NCBI GenBank assembly: GCA_003508835.1
Contig: PUFA01000673.1
Coordinates: 52,890-116,889, forward strand
Length of the DNA stretch: 64,000 bases
Origin: Eonycteris spelaea
Lineage: Eukaryota > Chordata > Mammalia > Chiroptera > Pteropodidae
Reading direction: 5' to 3'
The translations under genes were made by a program, and so were the position numbers. The notes beneath the pieces were generated by a model. It was not told the origin of the DNA and did no database searches. It was given only the letters and a program-made list of their open reading frames with translations. Shown here piece by piece: positions 24,150-35,397 of the stretch (position 1 is the first letter of the stretch; each line of letters opens with the position of its first letter).

Positions 24150-25537
24150 AACAAGGAGCAAACAGCAAGGAAAAACCTCCTGGGATCTAGATAGAACAAG
24201 CCATTCAATTAGGAAGAAATCTAAGAAATAACCTTGCAAAGGCAGAAGGTAGGACAGGGTGAGAACATCAGGCTGCCTGGTCCCCAGCAGCTGAGTGGGA
24301 CAGAGGTGGCAGCAGCTGCACATGCCTCTTGAAGGGGCCATGTCTGTGAGTGGACTTTGTGACAAACCTGCTCGCTCTGAGCACCAGTGGCAGTTTGGCT
24401 GAGCAGAGGGCACAAGGACTTACCAGGTGACACTGAGTTGTCGCAGTGAAGACCCAGGGGAAACTCGCTATGTACAGAAGTGCCGGTGGTATCAATTGTT
24501 CCCTGTTGAGCCCTCCCCTTTCCCAGTGCCAGTACTCAGCACTACCATAGCCAAGATGTCTTCAAACTGGACAACAGAGGTCAGTCACTCTTCCCAGAGG
24601 AATCCCTGAAACTCCACCTCTCTCAACTTGGACCCTACCCAAGTCACATCCAGGTAAGTCCTCGGCAAGTCTGGTGTTCCTTGCTAAGCAGTGCCTAGAC
24701 TCACAATGGTGGCAGCTGGCCTTGATTTCTGGTGTGACCTTTTGAGGCAACTATAAGTACAGCATCTGTGGATTGCTTGCTGAATCTTAACAGGTGGCCC
24801 TGGAAGGTACACAGGCTGGGGCTAAAACTGGCCTAAAGCTGAATCTCTCTTAGGACTGTGTCACTGGACACCTAGTACACAAAGCTGCACTAATAAGACT
24901 GGGAGACTTTTCTTAGTACATAGAAACAGACACAGAAACACAGCCAAAATGGGAAGACAAAGAGGCAGAAACCATATGAGAGAACAGAACAGAGATCCAG
25001 AAATAATGGAGTCAAGCAATCTAACAGATTGCTTGGTTATAAACACTGGTTATAAAGATGTTCAATGAACTTAGGGGAAGTGTAGGCGAATTCAGTGATA
25101 ACTTTAACAAAGAGATTAAAAAAACATAAAAATTGAAATAGAAATTATAAAAGGGAACCAGTCAGAAATGAAGAACACATTATCTGAGATAAAGAATATA
25201 TTAGAGGGAATCAACAGAGTGAATAAAGAAGAGTATCAAACCACTGATATGGAAGATGGGGAAGCCAAGGATACTCAATCTAAACAGCAAGAAAAAAAGA
25301 AGCCAAGACTATAATAATAATTTAAGAAGCCAATGGGACACTATTAAAGGTAAAAAATATTCGTGTCATAGTGGTACTAGAAAGAAAACAAGATGTTGAA
25401 GAACTATTTGAAGAAATAATGACGGATAAACTTCCCTCATCTGGTGAAGGAAATACACATAAAACCTCAGGAAGCTCAGAGAATTCCAAAAAACAAGGAA
25501 CCCAAAGAGGCCCACACCAAGAGACATCATAATTAAA

Positions 25538-25843
25538 ATGCCAAAGGTTAAACACAAAGATAGAATCTTAAAAGCAGCACAAGAAAAGCAGTTAGTTACC
25601 TACAAGGGCACACTCATAAGACTGACAGCTGATTTCTCTAAAGAAACTATGCAGGACAGAAGACCTTGGCACAAAATATCCAAAGTGTTGAAAACCCAGA
25701 ATCTACAAGCAAGAATACTTTATCCAACAAAGCTATCATTTAGAGTTGAAAGACAGATAAAGAACTTCCAAGACAAAAATAAACTAAAGAAATTTATCAT
25801 TGCCATGCCAATAATACCAGAAATGTTGGAGGGACTTCTTTAA
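25538..25843 (+). pseudogene. L1 ORF1 C-terminal domain fragment
   Basis: A 101-residue open stretch that matches the L1 ORF1 protein C-terminal half: an 'ILKAAQEKQLVTYKGT' stretch, then 'IRLTADFSKETMQ', and 'ARILYPTKLSF' with a basic end. In L1 these belong to the RRM-adjacent and C-terminal RNA-binding domains that coat L1 RNA. The real ORF1 would begin about 600 bp upstream near 24,940; stops and shifts break it in between, so the methionine at 25,538 is internal and not a true start. It is the best-preserved coding remnant in the window and belongs to the type A element. Confidence 0.8.
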
Positions 25844-25930
25844 GAAGAAAAAACATGTATAAAAAACAGGAATAAAGACTGGTAATAACTACATTCCTAT
25901 CAACAAGTGCCTCAAATGGCAAAAAATTAA

Positions 25931-26152
25931 ATGCTCCAACCAAAAGATAGAGTGGGTGAATGGATAAAGAAACAAAACCCCTATATATGTTGCCTACAAG
26001 AGACTCACTTCAAATTAAAAGACACACAGACTAAAAGGAAGATGATAGAAAAAGATATTGCCTTAATGGACCTAGAAGGTATTGCACTGAATGAAATGGG
26101 TCAGATAGAGAAAGACAAATATTGCATGATTTCACATATATGTGGAATCTAA
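25931..26152 (+). pseudogene. L1 ORF2 endonuclease stub fused to 3' end
   Basis: A 73-residue frame. Residues 1 to about 43 are the N-terminal part of the L1 APE-type endonuclease: 'RVGEWIKKQNPYICCLQETHF' region with the conserved Gln-Glu-Thr-His, where the Glu is a catalytic metal ligand. After about residue 43 (about 26,060) the frame reads through the deletion junction into former ORF2 C-terminus and 3' sequence. All later endonuclease catalytic residues and the reverse transcriptase are absent. The retained stub cannot be an active nuclease. Confidence 0.75.
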
Positions 26153-26619
26153 AGAACAAAAACAATAACAACAACAAAAGCAGAAATAAACTCATAGATA
26201 ACAAAGAATATCTAGAGGAATACTAAATGGAGGGGTTGGGGGGCAAAGAAGGACAAAGGATTAAGAGGTACAAATGTATAGTTGCAGAATAGATATGGAG
26301 ACGTAGAGTGCAGCATGGGGAAAGATGGTTAATAATGTAATAAATATGTAAGGGGGAAGAGGGATACTAGATTTAGTGGGGTGATCACTTTGCAACTTAT
26401 GTGGCTATCTGATCACTATGCTATACAACTGAAACTGGTATATTACTGTATGCCAACTATAATTGAAAAAAAAAAAACTCATTGAATTGTACAATGTAAA
26501 TATAAGCAACTAATTGTCTATTATATTTCGATAGATGGGGGAAAACTACATTAAAAAAAACAAAGAAACTACTTCTAAAATTCTAGAATTAAACATTTAA
26601 TTACAATTTGACCAATACT

Positions 26620-27200
26620 CTGGAGGTGTTTAGAGAGTGCATAACAGGGGCATCAGCCTGGAGATAGAGAGTTGCAAGCAGAGGAAAGAGCATGTGGGAA
26701 GGTCATGCGATGGGAAAAACAGTTCATTGCAAGAACTGAAAGAAACTCTGTGTGGGTGCAATTCAGAGAATGAATGGAAAGTGGTTTGAAACAGGTTCAT
26801 AACAATCATATTAAGGGTTTTAAGCCTCATTTTAAGAACAAAGAGAAGTAATTTCAGTTTTCTAAGAAAGAGAATAGCAGAATGTAAAGCTGTTTTTAAA
26901 ACTTTATCTGATTAGAAAGAGATAACTAGTTAGATGAGTATACCTGCAGCTTAGGTAAGGAATTATGGTAGCTAGGACTATGGGTGTGACAGTAAAAAAT
27001 GAAAGAAGCAGACATAATTGAAATATTTTAGGAATATTTTAGAGATAGTATTGATAAGACATTAATTAGCTGTGGATGTGAGAGAAAAGAGGAGTCAAGG
27101 ATGACTCCCAGGTTTCTTGCATATTTGGATATATAAAACCATTGAAAGAGAACAGAATTTGAGAAAGTTGATGCTTTGCTCAGTTTTGTTTATATTGAAT
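26620..27200 (-). mobile_element. L2 LINE fragment, antisense
   Basis: Matches the antisense of the L2 ORF2 and 3' region. The clearest part is 'ggatgtgagagaaaagaggagtcaaggatgactcccaggtttcttg' around 27,070-27,125, followed by an eroded 'gaaagttgatgctttgctcagttttg' block. The left part includes a 'gtgcataacaggggcatcagcc' block and is more diverged. Confidence 0.65.
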
Positions 27201-27279
27201 TTGAATAGTTTATGAAATACAGAGTGAAAGGCTTAGGAGAGTTGTACATAAGAGAGTCTGAGGTTCGCTTGTGAGTTTT

Positions 27280-27400
27280 CACAGCAGCCCTATGTTTAAA
27301 CAAATTTAATTTCCAATTTAGTTGTGCAAGCAAGTAGTTTTATCTCCATTTTACAAGTATTATGTCACTGTATGTCTACAGTCAGGTGTGTTTAATCTTT
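27280..27400 (-). mobile_element. possible MIR fragment
   Basis: Contains 'acagcagccctatg' and 'tttatctccattttacaa', which correspond to parts of the MIR core, although with long diverged stretches between. A short and uncertain match. Confidence 0.4.
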
Positions 27401-29259
27401 TTTACCAGTAACTTCTCACAGAATATGTTCACAACAAATCTGGTAATCTGAAACTTTTAAATTAATGTCATACATAGGAAACAATCACCTAAAAATTAGC
27501 AGACTATAACTTAAAGAGCTGGAGAGCAAATCTACCATATCTCCTTACCTACTGCTGACTTGCCTATATATATATATATATATATATATATTTCATTTCT
27601 AGTTTGTCTCCTTACCAGCTGTTTGAATGAAAATGTTGATATGACCACAAATTCTAAAAAATACCTTTCCCCACAGTCAAATCACTTTAGCATTCATACC
27701 CTATGAAGAAAATAAGTTAAAAGGAAATAGAAATATACAAGGTATGGATGCATATTTTTAAACTAATGAATAACTGGTCTCATTATCATGAAGTAGAAAT
27801 GAAAGCCACTGGTGACCAAAACAAATTTTAAGACGTTGACTAGAATACATAGTTTTTCCATGTATTTTCAAAGGCAAATATGTTAGTTCTTTCTTATGCC
27901 TAAAATAGGTAGCACAACCTATTTTCAGAATGCCAGCAGTACAGCTGCAAACACAAACAGACTTTGGAAAGTCACATGAATCACATTTGTGCATAACAAG
28001 CTAGCAAACTGTGACACACAAAGGCAGGAATGTACTTGCTGAGTGTTCACTTTACTTGGTACTGTACTTCACAAAATGTTTTTTCTAACACTCTTGATTC
28101 TTTGATTGCTGATACAGCATCCTCCAAGCCTTCAAAAAACGATTTGCAGTTAAAATGAGGAAGATAATTTTCATAAAAATGAAATCTGGTGTTATGTTTT
28201 TCCATTTCCAGGAAGTAGCATTAAGAAAGGCCAAAAAAGGTGGGGGCAGAGGTTTGCAGAGATTCTGGAGGGCTGGAAATATCATTTAGTATGAAGTAAA
28301 AATCAAGTTTAGTTTCCCAAATGGTTATTATTTCTAAGAGCATTTTTCATAATGAAAAGTGAATATTGAATAGAAAAATCTTAACCTTAAAATGCTTGAA
28401 TGGAATATAAAGTCTGTCTATATAATTTTAAATGGCTGACATTTTTAGTTGTCGTTCTTCATAATAATTTTTATATACTCTCTTAGGAGGCTCACTTGAT
28501 ACATATTTTGCTAGATAAAAAAATAAGTATTATTATGACAATTAGCTATATTATTTTTATCTGCATATAAAAATCCAAATAAAGAGAGAAAAAAAATGAA
28601 TACAAAACCTAATACTAACTTTTGGGTTCCCAAATCACAGGCAAATGTGATGAAGGGAAGATATGAATGCTTACAGTCTTGGGATCACCGTAGATATATT
28701 GTCTTCATTCTATATTGCCCCAACTCTTCTGCCAATGTGTCTCATCACACCTATCCTTTACCTGCTTAATCTCTCACTCCCCCATTCCTACACATAGGGT
28801 CTGCTCCAGAGTTCCCTTGATTCTAGTTTCTTTTCTCAAAAAAGTGTTATCCTAAAGAAGTCTTCCTATGACAGGCCTACTCTACCGGCCTACTGCTGAT
28901 AGTGATTCCCCATAGTCCTCAGGTTAATTCTTTTAAATAGCTTCATCAGAAGCAGGAAGAAAAGAGAAGAGAGAAACTGGGACAACTCTACATTTGCTAA
29001 TGTAATTTCTCTAAATTCAAGAAATGTGTCCATACATGGTCTCTCTAGTGGTGAACTCACATTTGCATACAGTACTCTTCAGTAGATTTCAGTCCTAACA
29101 GCATCTTGGAAACACCTGCCTATGCCAACAAGCATCTGGAAGAGAGAATGTATCCTGGGAACTATTACCTTTTACGTACCATTTTAAGCTGAGTAGATTT
29201 CAAAGTATATAAGCATGACAGTTAGGATGGAATTCTGTTTCATTTTTTTTTTCACTCTG
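27401..29259. other. mostly unassigned sequence
   Basis: No gene or large repeat recognised apart from a (TA)n run at 27,565. Minus-strand frames 27,758-27,994 and 28,085-28,285 have no recognised family. The first includes a 'CDSCDFPKSVCVCSC' cysteine-rich start that arises from ordinary sequence and has no supporting context. Confidence 0.45.
27565..27592. repeat. (TA)n microsatellite
   Basis: About 14 TA units. Confidence 0.95.
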
Positions 29260-29264
29260 ACTCA

Positions 29265-29660
29265 GTTATACTGGCCTCCCTGCTTTACCCCTAACTTGAA
29301 AGCATACTCTTGCTTCAAGGTTTTTGCATTACTCCTCTCTCTGCTTCCAAAGTTCATCCCCCACAAGCCTCTCTTCCTTATTTTACCTCTTCTCTCATCA
29401 AGTGTCAAATTATTAAAAAGACCTTCTCTACCTCCCTACTTAAAACTGCAGACCCTTTCCTCAGTCCCAACTCCCAATCCCTGCTGTACCTTTTGTCATA
29501 ACATTTATCATTATCTATCTCTTTTTTTATTACTAGAATATAAGCCCCATGAAGGCAAGGATTTTTTCTGTTTTATTCATTGTTGTATCCTTAGGATCTA
29601 GAAGAGTAGGAACTCAAATGTTTTGTTGAATAATGAAACAGTGAATGAGTGAATAAATGA
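29265..29660 (+). mobile_element. L2 LINE 3' end
   Basis: Good match to the L2 3' end in order: 'gcttcaaggtttttgcatt', 'aagaccttctctacc', 'acatttatcattatctatctc', 'tagaatataagccccatgaaggcaagg', 'tgttttattcattgttgtatcc', and a (TGAA)n-like terminus ('aatgagtgaataaatgag') at about 29,640-29,670. The plus frame 29,215-29,601 over it is coincidental. Confidence 0.85.
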
Positions 29661-29670
29661 GTAAATGAGT

Positions 29671-30805
29671 AAATGGTATTAGGCTAAAGAGTACTAGATA
29701 TAAACCTTAACTTTGTGTAGAGCAATCATTTAAGTCATTCATTGACTTATTTGTTAATGACATGAACACTGACGAATTTTTCCAACTATGTTCTAGTAAG
29801 TTAGCTAGGCACCGAAATTGTTGGATTTGGTGGACCTTGATCATGGTTATTGTGTTTTTTTCTTACCACCGCTACACAAAATAGGTCTCTTGTCACTCCT
29901 TTTTGCTGTTATTAAATTTACTGTCTTCCATGGCAGTAATGGACAGCTCTAGAGCAGATGTTTCTGAAGTATCATTGATAACAGTGTCACAAAGATTGTG
30001 TAGAGTCAAAGGCCAGCAAGCTAAGCTGATGAGGAGTTGGTTTGGACAGCTGATACATTGCCTCATATTGGAGAGGGAAGTTTTATACTTCCTATGCCTT
30101 AAACAGCTTCTGGAAGCAGCCAGCTATTTTTAAAGAGAAGCCACAGCTGTATAGTAATACTGGGTCTCTTGATTTTTGCCATTTTGACATCAGTCATCAT
30201 TCTCCAATTTAGCTATCTTTGCATTATTTAGTTCCACGGCTGCTAAATTTGTGTTCTCTTATATTCTCTTCATTAAAATTGCTTCCAACATCTGTGGTTT
30301 ACGATACAGAAAGCTGACTCATAGTATCACCTGACTAGGCTTCTTTTGCCATTCTGTATACTCTCAAGTTAGACAGGTAGGAGAATTTTAAATAGAGCAT
30401 ATCTAGCTGATCAGAATAATTCATCAAAAACCCTCTATTACATTATTATGAAATGTTGCTGTTTTTGTAGTTATAACTGTTTTTGAGGAGTGACATACTT
30501 GTGATTTTCATATAATCATTTATCATGTAAAATATAAGAGATCATCTATTTTAATGACCTTATTTTTTCATTAAAAATTAATGCCCCTAAATAAGTTTCT
30601 TATGCAGAATCCCAAAGCATTTTAACTACCTAAAAAAATAAAGTTCTATAATAGAGACTGTGCAAACATGGTCCTGACTCTTGTTATCTAAAAACTGGAT
30701 GTGTTAAAACCAAAATATAAGAATACATGGAAAATATATCACTATAATTTTAATTTATTTTACTGTTCTAAAGTATAGTCATAAAATATTACATTTGGAA
30801 GACTT
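29671..30805. other. unassigned sequence
   Basis: No recognised repeat. A plus frame at 29,903-30,133 (76 aa) has a plausible residue mix but no recognised domain, no neighbouring exon and no splice context that I can support. Confidence 0.45.
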
Positions 30806-32150
30806 AATTAAGTCAGTCAATATATATTATTTATCTACATTGTCTTAGGACCATGCTGGGGTGCTAGGGATGTAAGATTTATCTAAAGATTCCTTAATCC
30901 CTGCCATCACAGAGCTTGTAATATAGTGAAAAAGGCAGATGAATAAAAAGATATAATTAACATTAAAATATAATACATGGCAATACAGGAGAAATACATC
31001 AAGCTGTGGGAGCATGGAAGAGCAGTACACAACCTAGATTGTGATGACAATTGGGATCAAGAAAGCTCTCTAGAAGAGGTGTTTTCGAAATTGAGATATA
31101 AATGATGAGTAGGAGTTAGCTAAGTGAAGAGCAGGTAGAGGGTACTGTAGTCAGAGGGAGATAAGATTATGTGTGAAAGCTTTGAAGTGAGAGAATGAAT
31201 GAAGTGTTAGCAGATGGAAAGGAAGCTCAGTATGGCTGGAAAATGGAATACCATTAGATTAAAGCAAGAGGAGCAGCTCAAAAAATATGAACTGTCTTAT
31301 GAATTCTATGAAGGAGTTATAGCTTATCCTAAGGTCAATAAAGAGATCTTTCAAATAAGAAAGTAGCATGATAAAAACAAAAATTTATAACTCTAGCTAA
31401 AAAAGAGAGAGAGAATAAGTTAAGATGGTAAAAATTAAAGTTAGGGAGAACAGTTAAGATGCTTGTTCAGTAATATGAGCAAGAATGTTGGTGGCCTGAA
31501 CTAGGGTAGTGATAGTAGAGATGGAAAGAAATGGATGAGTCAACAGGGAATTTAACAGATAGATTTCAGCAGGGTTGGAATACTGATTTGCAGCTAAGGC
31601 TTTGGAAGACAAAAATGAAGAAATCATATATGACTTCAAGATTCTAACTTTAATAAACTGGGTGGATGACAGTGTCATTCATTGAAATAAGAGAACCTAC
31701 TAAAGAACAAATTTGAGTGTGGAAAGTAAGATCAATTTTAGGTGTTATATTTATGGTGTTTATATGATATCCATCTAAATTTGTGTGGATGACTATTGTT
31801 AGGCCACTGGATATACAAGTCCAAAAGTTCAGTGAAGAAATCTAGTTAAAAATATAGATTTGGGAGTCATCAAATATACATGGCAATTACAACAACAAAA
31901 GCCCAATGATACCATCTAGTGAGAGAATAGAAATTAGTAGTGAAAAGGACAAAAAGAATTTTGTAGACAATGAATGTTTAAGTAACTGAGGAAGAAGAGG
32001 TAGGTAAAGGCCTTGCAAATGAATAAAAAATAGAAGTTCAAGACTTTTTTGTTTTTCATATGCTGCTGAGTAAAGAAGTGAAATAAAAAAATAAATATTT
32101 ATCAGATTTAACAACAAGGTAATTAGCATTTTAAGAAAAGCATTTTCAAG
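30806..32150 (-). mobile_element. L2 LINE, long antisense copy
   Basis: Antisense L2 beginning at its 3' end ('ccatcacagagcttgtaatatagtg', equivalent to the reverse of the L2 'aagctccatg' block). It passes through 'tctctagaagaggtg', 'aatgatgagtaggagtt', 'ggtggcctgaactagggtagtgatagtagagatgg' and 'ttgggagtcatcaaatatacatgg', which lies far into ORF2. At about 1.1-1.3 kb it is one of the longest L2 relics here. Frames are fully decayed. Confidence 0.75.
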
Positions 32151-32184
32151 ATGTAATGAGGTATAATTCTGATTGGCATCCATC

Positions 32185-32890
32185 ACCCTTTAGTCAACAG
32201 ATTCATTTATGGAGTGCCTACTTTTAGCTTGGCACTGTGTTAGATGTTGACAAGCATAATTATCACTCTTAAGGAGCTTACAATCTAGTGAGCAAGAAAG
32301 GTATTAATGAAACAGTAATGTAAATAAATATTAGGTTGCTATTTCTGTCAAAAGAAAGTGTTATGTTAAAATACACATGAAATAGGAGAGCTAGAAGTTT
32401 TCTCCATGGAAATAACATCTGAACTAAAATTGTAATGGATATGTATAAGTCAACCAGGCATAGAAGAGTGAGAATACTGTGATGAAATAGGGTTCAGGTA
32501 GAGGAGAGAACATTTGCTAAGACCTGGGACAGGAAGAAACATGACATATCCATAGAATTAAAACAAGGAAAGTGCTTCTGGGTATAGAGAATAAGGGGGA
32601 GTATGAAGCTAAAAGAAATGGATAGGCTCAGATCTTGCAGCTAAGGATTTGGTTTTATCTGAAAAGCAATGAGAAGCCATTGAAAGAAGTTTAATTGTAG
32701 GCATTTGTCTTGGGGTTGACATGATCAGATTTGCAATTGAAAAGGTTGTTACAGCTTCTATTAGTAGAAAGGATTTGAAAGAGAGGCAGAGTACTTGCAG
32801 AGAAAACTGTTAAGATCCAAGTCTGTAGCATTCCGGGCAAGAAATGACAATAGTATGAACTAAAATAGAAACGTTAAAGTAAATAGTTAT
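32185..32890 (-). mobile_element. L2 LINE, second antisense copy
   Basis: A new L2 3' end starts just after the previous copy: 'cttggcactgtgttagatg', 'ctcttaaggagcttacaatctagtgag'. It continues through 'aagcaatgagaagccattgaaag' and 'gacatgatcagatttgcaattg', to about 32,890. The repeat of the 3' end shows that two separate insertions in the same orientation lie side by side. Confidence 0.75.
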
Positions 32891-32969
32891 TTAGATTATA
32901 AAATTGATAATATTTTCTGACCAATTTGATATGAACTTGTGGAAGAGAGAGGTGTCAAAAACAAAAATG

Positions 32970-32997
32970 CAAAAACAAAACAAAACAAAACAAAACT
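32970..32997. repeat. (AAAAC)n microsatellite
   Basis: About five AAAAC units. Confidence 0.9.
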
Positions 32998-33397
32998 TCC
33001 AAGTTTCTGTTTCAAGTACTTAAAAGAATTGCAACTTATTTTCTTAAAAATTTGGCTAAGAAATTGAAGAAGAGGGAGTAACTGGGATAGACATTAGGTT
33101 AATAAAGACATGAGATTAGTGAATGAGTTTTAATTTTGTTTTTAAGACAGTAAAGATTTAAGTATGATGAAATGTCCATAGTAAGGACCTAGAGAGAAAG
33201 AAGAAAAGTTCAAATGGGCACAGGAGAAATAATCAAAGAACAAGTTCTGTGAAAATGCAGAAGAAAGTAGACTTGTTACATTTGGAGCCATCAGAGTTCC
33301 AGTAACACACACCCCTCTAGGTCCTTTTCACTGTCGGAGAAATGAATTCCAACTCAGTGAATATGAGAAATAGTTGTTTATTAAAAAGCACATTATA

Positions 33398-33526
33398 GTC
33401 TACTGTCATTCCGCCCTGAACATCCTGATCTCGTCCAATCTCAGAAGCTAAAGCAGGGTCGGGCCTGGTTAGTACTTGGATGGAGAACACCTAGGAATAC
33501 CAGGTGCTGTAGGTATTAAAAAAAAA
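33398..33526 (+). pseudogene. 5S rRNA-derived retroposon
   Basis: 33,398-33,517 is a full-length 5S rRNA copy. It starts GTCTAC, keeps 'gcagggtcgggcctggttag' intact and ends 'ggtgctgtagg'. Compared with vertebrate 5S from memory it is about 85% identical, and many changes are CpG decay. The internal promoter is damaged: an extra A in box A ('gctaaagcagg') and a lost G in box C ('ggatggagaac'). An A-run follows at 33,518-33,526. The flanks 33,383-33,397 and 33,522-33,537 are imperfect direct repeats ('aaaaagcacattata' and 'aaaaagtgccttatga'), as expected for L1-mediated insertion. It could be a lone processed 5S pseudogene or one copy of a 5S-derived SINE family. Confidence 0.88.
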
Positions 33527-33537
33527 GTGCCTTATGA

Positions 33538-34765
33538 GATAGAAGACAGGTCAAGCCTAGAACTGTCTAGCCACGTGGAAATGAGATTAGGTACCCTAAA
33601 TGGTGTACGAGTCACAGCCTGGAAGATGGAGAGCTTGTAACCCTGGGGAGAAGGAGGTCTGTGTTGTATTTAGGGCTGTGATGGAGTGTTCCTAAAGACA
33701 TTCCTAGTGACTGGCAAGTGAAGTCATTTGATTGACACCTTGATTGACACTAGGCAAGTAACTGCCTAGTGTGAATGTGCGTACCAGAATTCAACTACAA
33801 TTGGGGTGTTCTTTGGGCAGTCTCCAGGCAGGGCCCTATCCCTTTATTCCCCTGTTTGACTAGCTACCTAATGGACTCTAGAACACTTAGTAAAAAGAAA
33901 ATAATGGGTGGGGGATACAGATAAATCATAGAGCTGATGACAGATTATAAGGACATTCTTTTTTGAAGGCTGCTATTTTCTCTGTGAACTCATTTGCTGA
34001 AAATGAAATGGGATGTGATGGTGTCAAAGTTTGTCACCACATTATTTATAATTAATAAATATTAAAAAGCAATAAAAATGTGTTACCAGATATAGGATTG
34101 TAAAAATAAATGAATGATATGTGTCTAATGTGTTCTAGTACGTAGTGTTAAAAATCATGTTGTAGAAGAGTATTTTAGATCAAAGAGAACTATTCACTAT
34201 ATGTTTCACATGAAAATAGCAGTTTATAAAAGAATATGCATGATACACTCTCAATTAACAAAAATAAATATTGAATATACTCAAAAAGTAGAAAAGACTG
34301 AAAAGATACACACCAAATATATATATATTATTTATATTTATTTATACTGCCTGTGAATATGTGTGTATGTGTATATGGATTATATGAGGCAGGTGGACTA
34401 GAGGTATTTTCATTTTCATTTTTGTTCTTCACTAGATTTCAGTAATTTTCAAAATAAATAAGAATAGATATATGTGACATCTACATTCAGTAATTAGAAA
34501 CAAACATTTAGAAATAAAAACAAACTATTTCATTCAGTAATTCATTACATAGTCATTGAGTTGTATATAATTTTGTAGCTCATTTGTAATTTCCTTGCTC
34601 TAGGCCCCAGTGCCTGGCTCATGTAAATGTTTCATAATTGTTAAAACAATACAAATCAATGCTAAACTTTACCTGAAAATAACAGCATATTGTACAATGT
34701 ATGTGAAAATTGTTAAGAGAGGAAATCCTAAGTGTTCTCATCACAAGGGAAAATATTATTATTAT
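33538..34765. other. unassigned sequence
   Basis: The part 33,540-33,880 is less AT-rich and may be an old repeat or LTR, but no termini or family are recognised. The remainder is AT-rich without features. A weak L2-like 3' motif is near 34,600-34,640. Confidence 0.4.
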
Positions 34766-34769
34766 TTAC

Positions 34770-34920
34770 TTTTTATTTTTTTGTAAAATATATAAGATGG
34801 AGGATATTAACTAAACTGATGGTAACCATTTCACAATATATAGAAGTCAAATTATTATGCTGTACACCCTAAACTTACACAGTGCTGTATGCCAAATTTA
34901 TCTCAATAAAACTGGGAAAA
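34770..34920 (+). mobile_element. L1 3' end fragment (L1M-like)
   Basis: Short 5'-truncated L1 tail with the order 'tttcacaatatatagaag', 'ctgtacaccctaaacttac' and 'atctcaataaaactgg'. These are hallmarks of older mammalian L1 3'UTRs, including the AATAAA signal. Confidence 0.75.
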
Positions 34921-35189
34921 ACTGCTAATGTGATACAATAATGTAACAATTTGTGTCTTCCTTTTAATAGCCAACTTTTGATAATATGTACTGCTTTATT
35001 TAAAGAGAAAATGTAACAAATATAAATTTGTATACATCAAAATATAACAGCATAACATCCTACTGTTCAGTATAGAAAATGTAAAGAAATGGCTGTAGAA
35101 TTATTTGTCCATTGAAAAAGCATGAGGCTGTATTATACATTAATCAAAATAGCTACTATGTTTTTAAGTCAGAAGCTGATTAGTGCTTC

Positions 35190-35345
35190 ACTCTCAGGGC
35201 AATTCCGTGAGGAGGGTGTCAATATGATTCTAGTTCATGGATGAGAAAACTGAGGCATAGAAAGGTCATTTGGTCAAAATAATTCACAGGGAAATGGAGA
35301 GTCAGATTTGGAGCTCAGTTCTGTCTGACCCTGGAGGCTGTGAAT
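35190..35345 (+). mobile_element. MIR SINE fragment
   Basis: MIR core and right arm in order: 'ttcatggatgagaaaactgaggcatagaaaggtcat' region, 'ttcacagggaaatggagagtcag', and 'ttggagctcagttctgtctgaccc'. Confidence 0.8.
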
Positions 35346-35368
35346 TACACTACATAGTGACAAGAAGA

Positions 35369-35397
35369 AACAAAACAAAACAAAACAAAACAAAACA
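35369..35397. repeat. (AAAAC)n microsatellite
   Basis: About five AAAAC units just 3' of the MIR fragment. Confidence 0.9.

Larger units (their letters stand above)
24150..26560 (+). mobile_element. internally deleted L1 (type A), about 2.4 kb
   Basis: Second copy of the type A family, sense orientation. The 5' region contains 'gatctagata' at 24,184-24,193 and a 5'UTR to about 24,890 that matches 7,430-8,190 (antisense) almost continuously ('gctgagtgggacag', 'aaggggccatgtc', 'ggtatcaattgtt', 'gattgcttgctgaatctta'). ORF1 spans about 24,940-25,843. About 50 residues of ORF2 endonuclease follow (25,931-26,060). The junction at about 26,060 leads straight to the L1 3' end ('aatggacctagaag'), then 3'UTR with a G-rich block (26,230-26,245). 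Tail one is 26,466-26,477, an extra 3' segment is 26,478-26,551, and tail two is 26,552-26,560. No reverse transcriptase is encoded, so mobilisation would have needed another L1's ORF2 protein. Confidence 0.8.

Noticed and set aside
23824..24168. Minus-strand 114-residue frame with repeated Tyr-Ile and Met-Tyr-Val
   Set aside because: It spans the (TA)n(CATA)n array.
27758..27994. Cysteine-rich minus-strand frame suggestive of a zinc finger
   Set aside because: Spacing does not fit a zinc-finger pattern and there is no context.
33285..33305. The word 'gagttccagtaaca', identical to the end of the LTR at 40,308
   Set aside because: A 14-base match without the rest of the LTR on either strand is not enough to call a second LTR.
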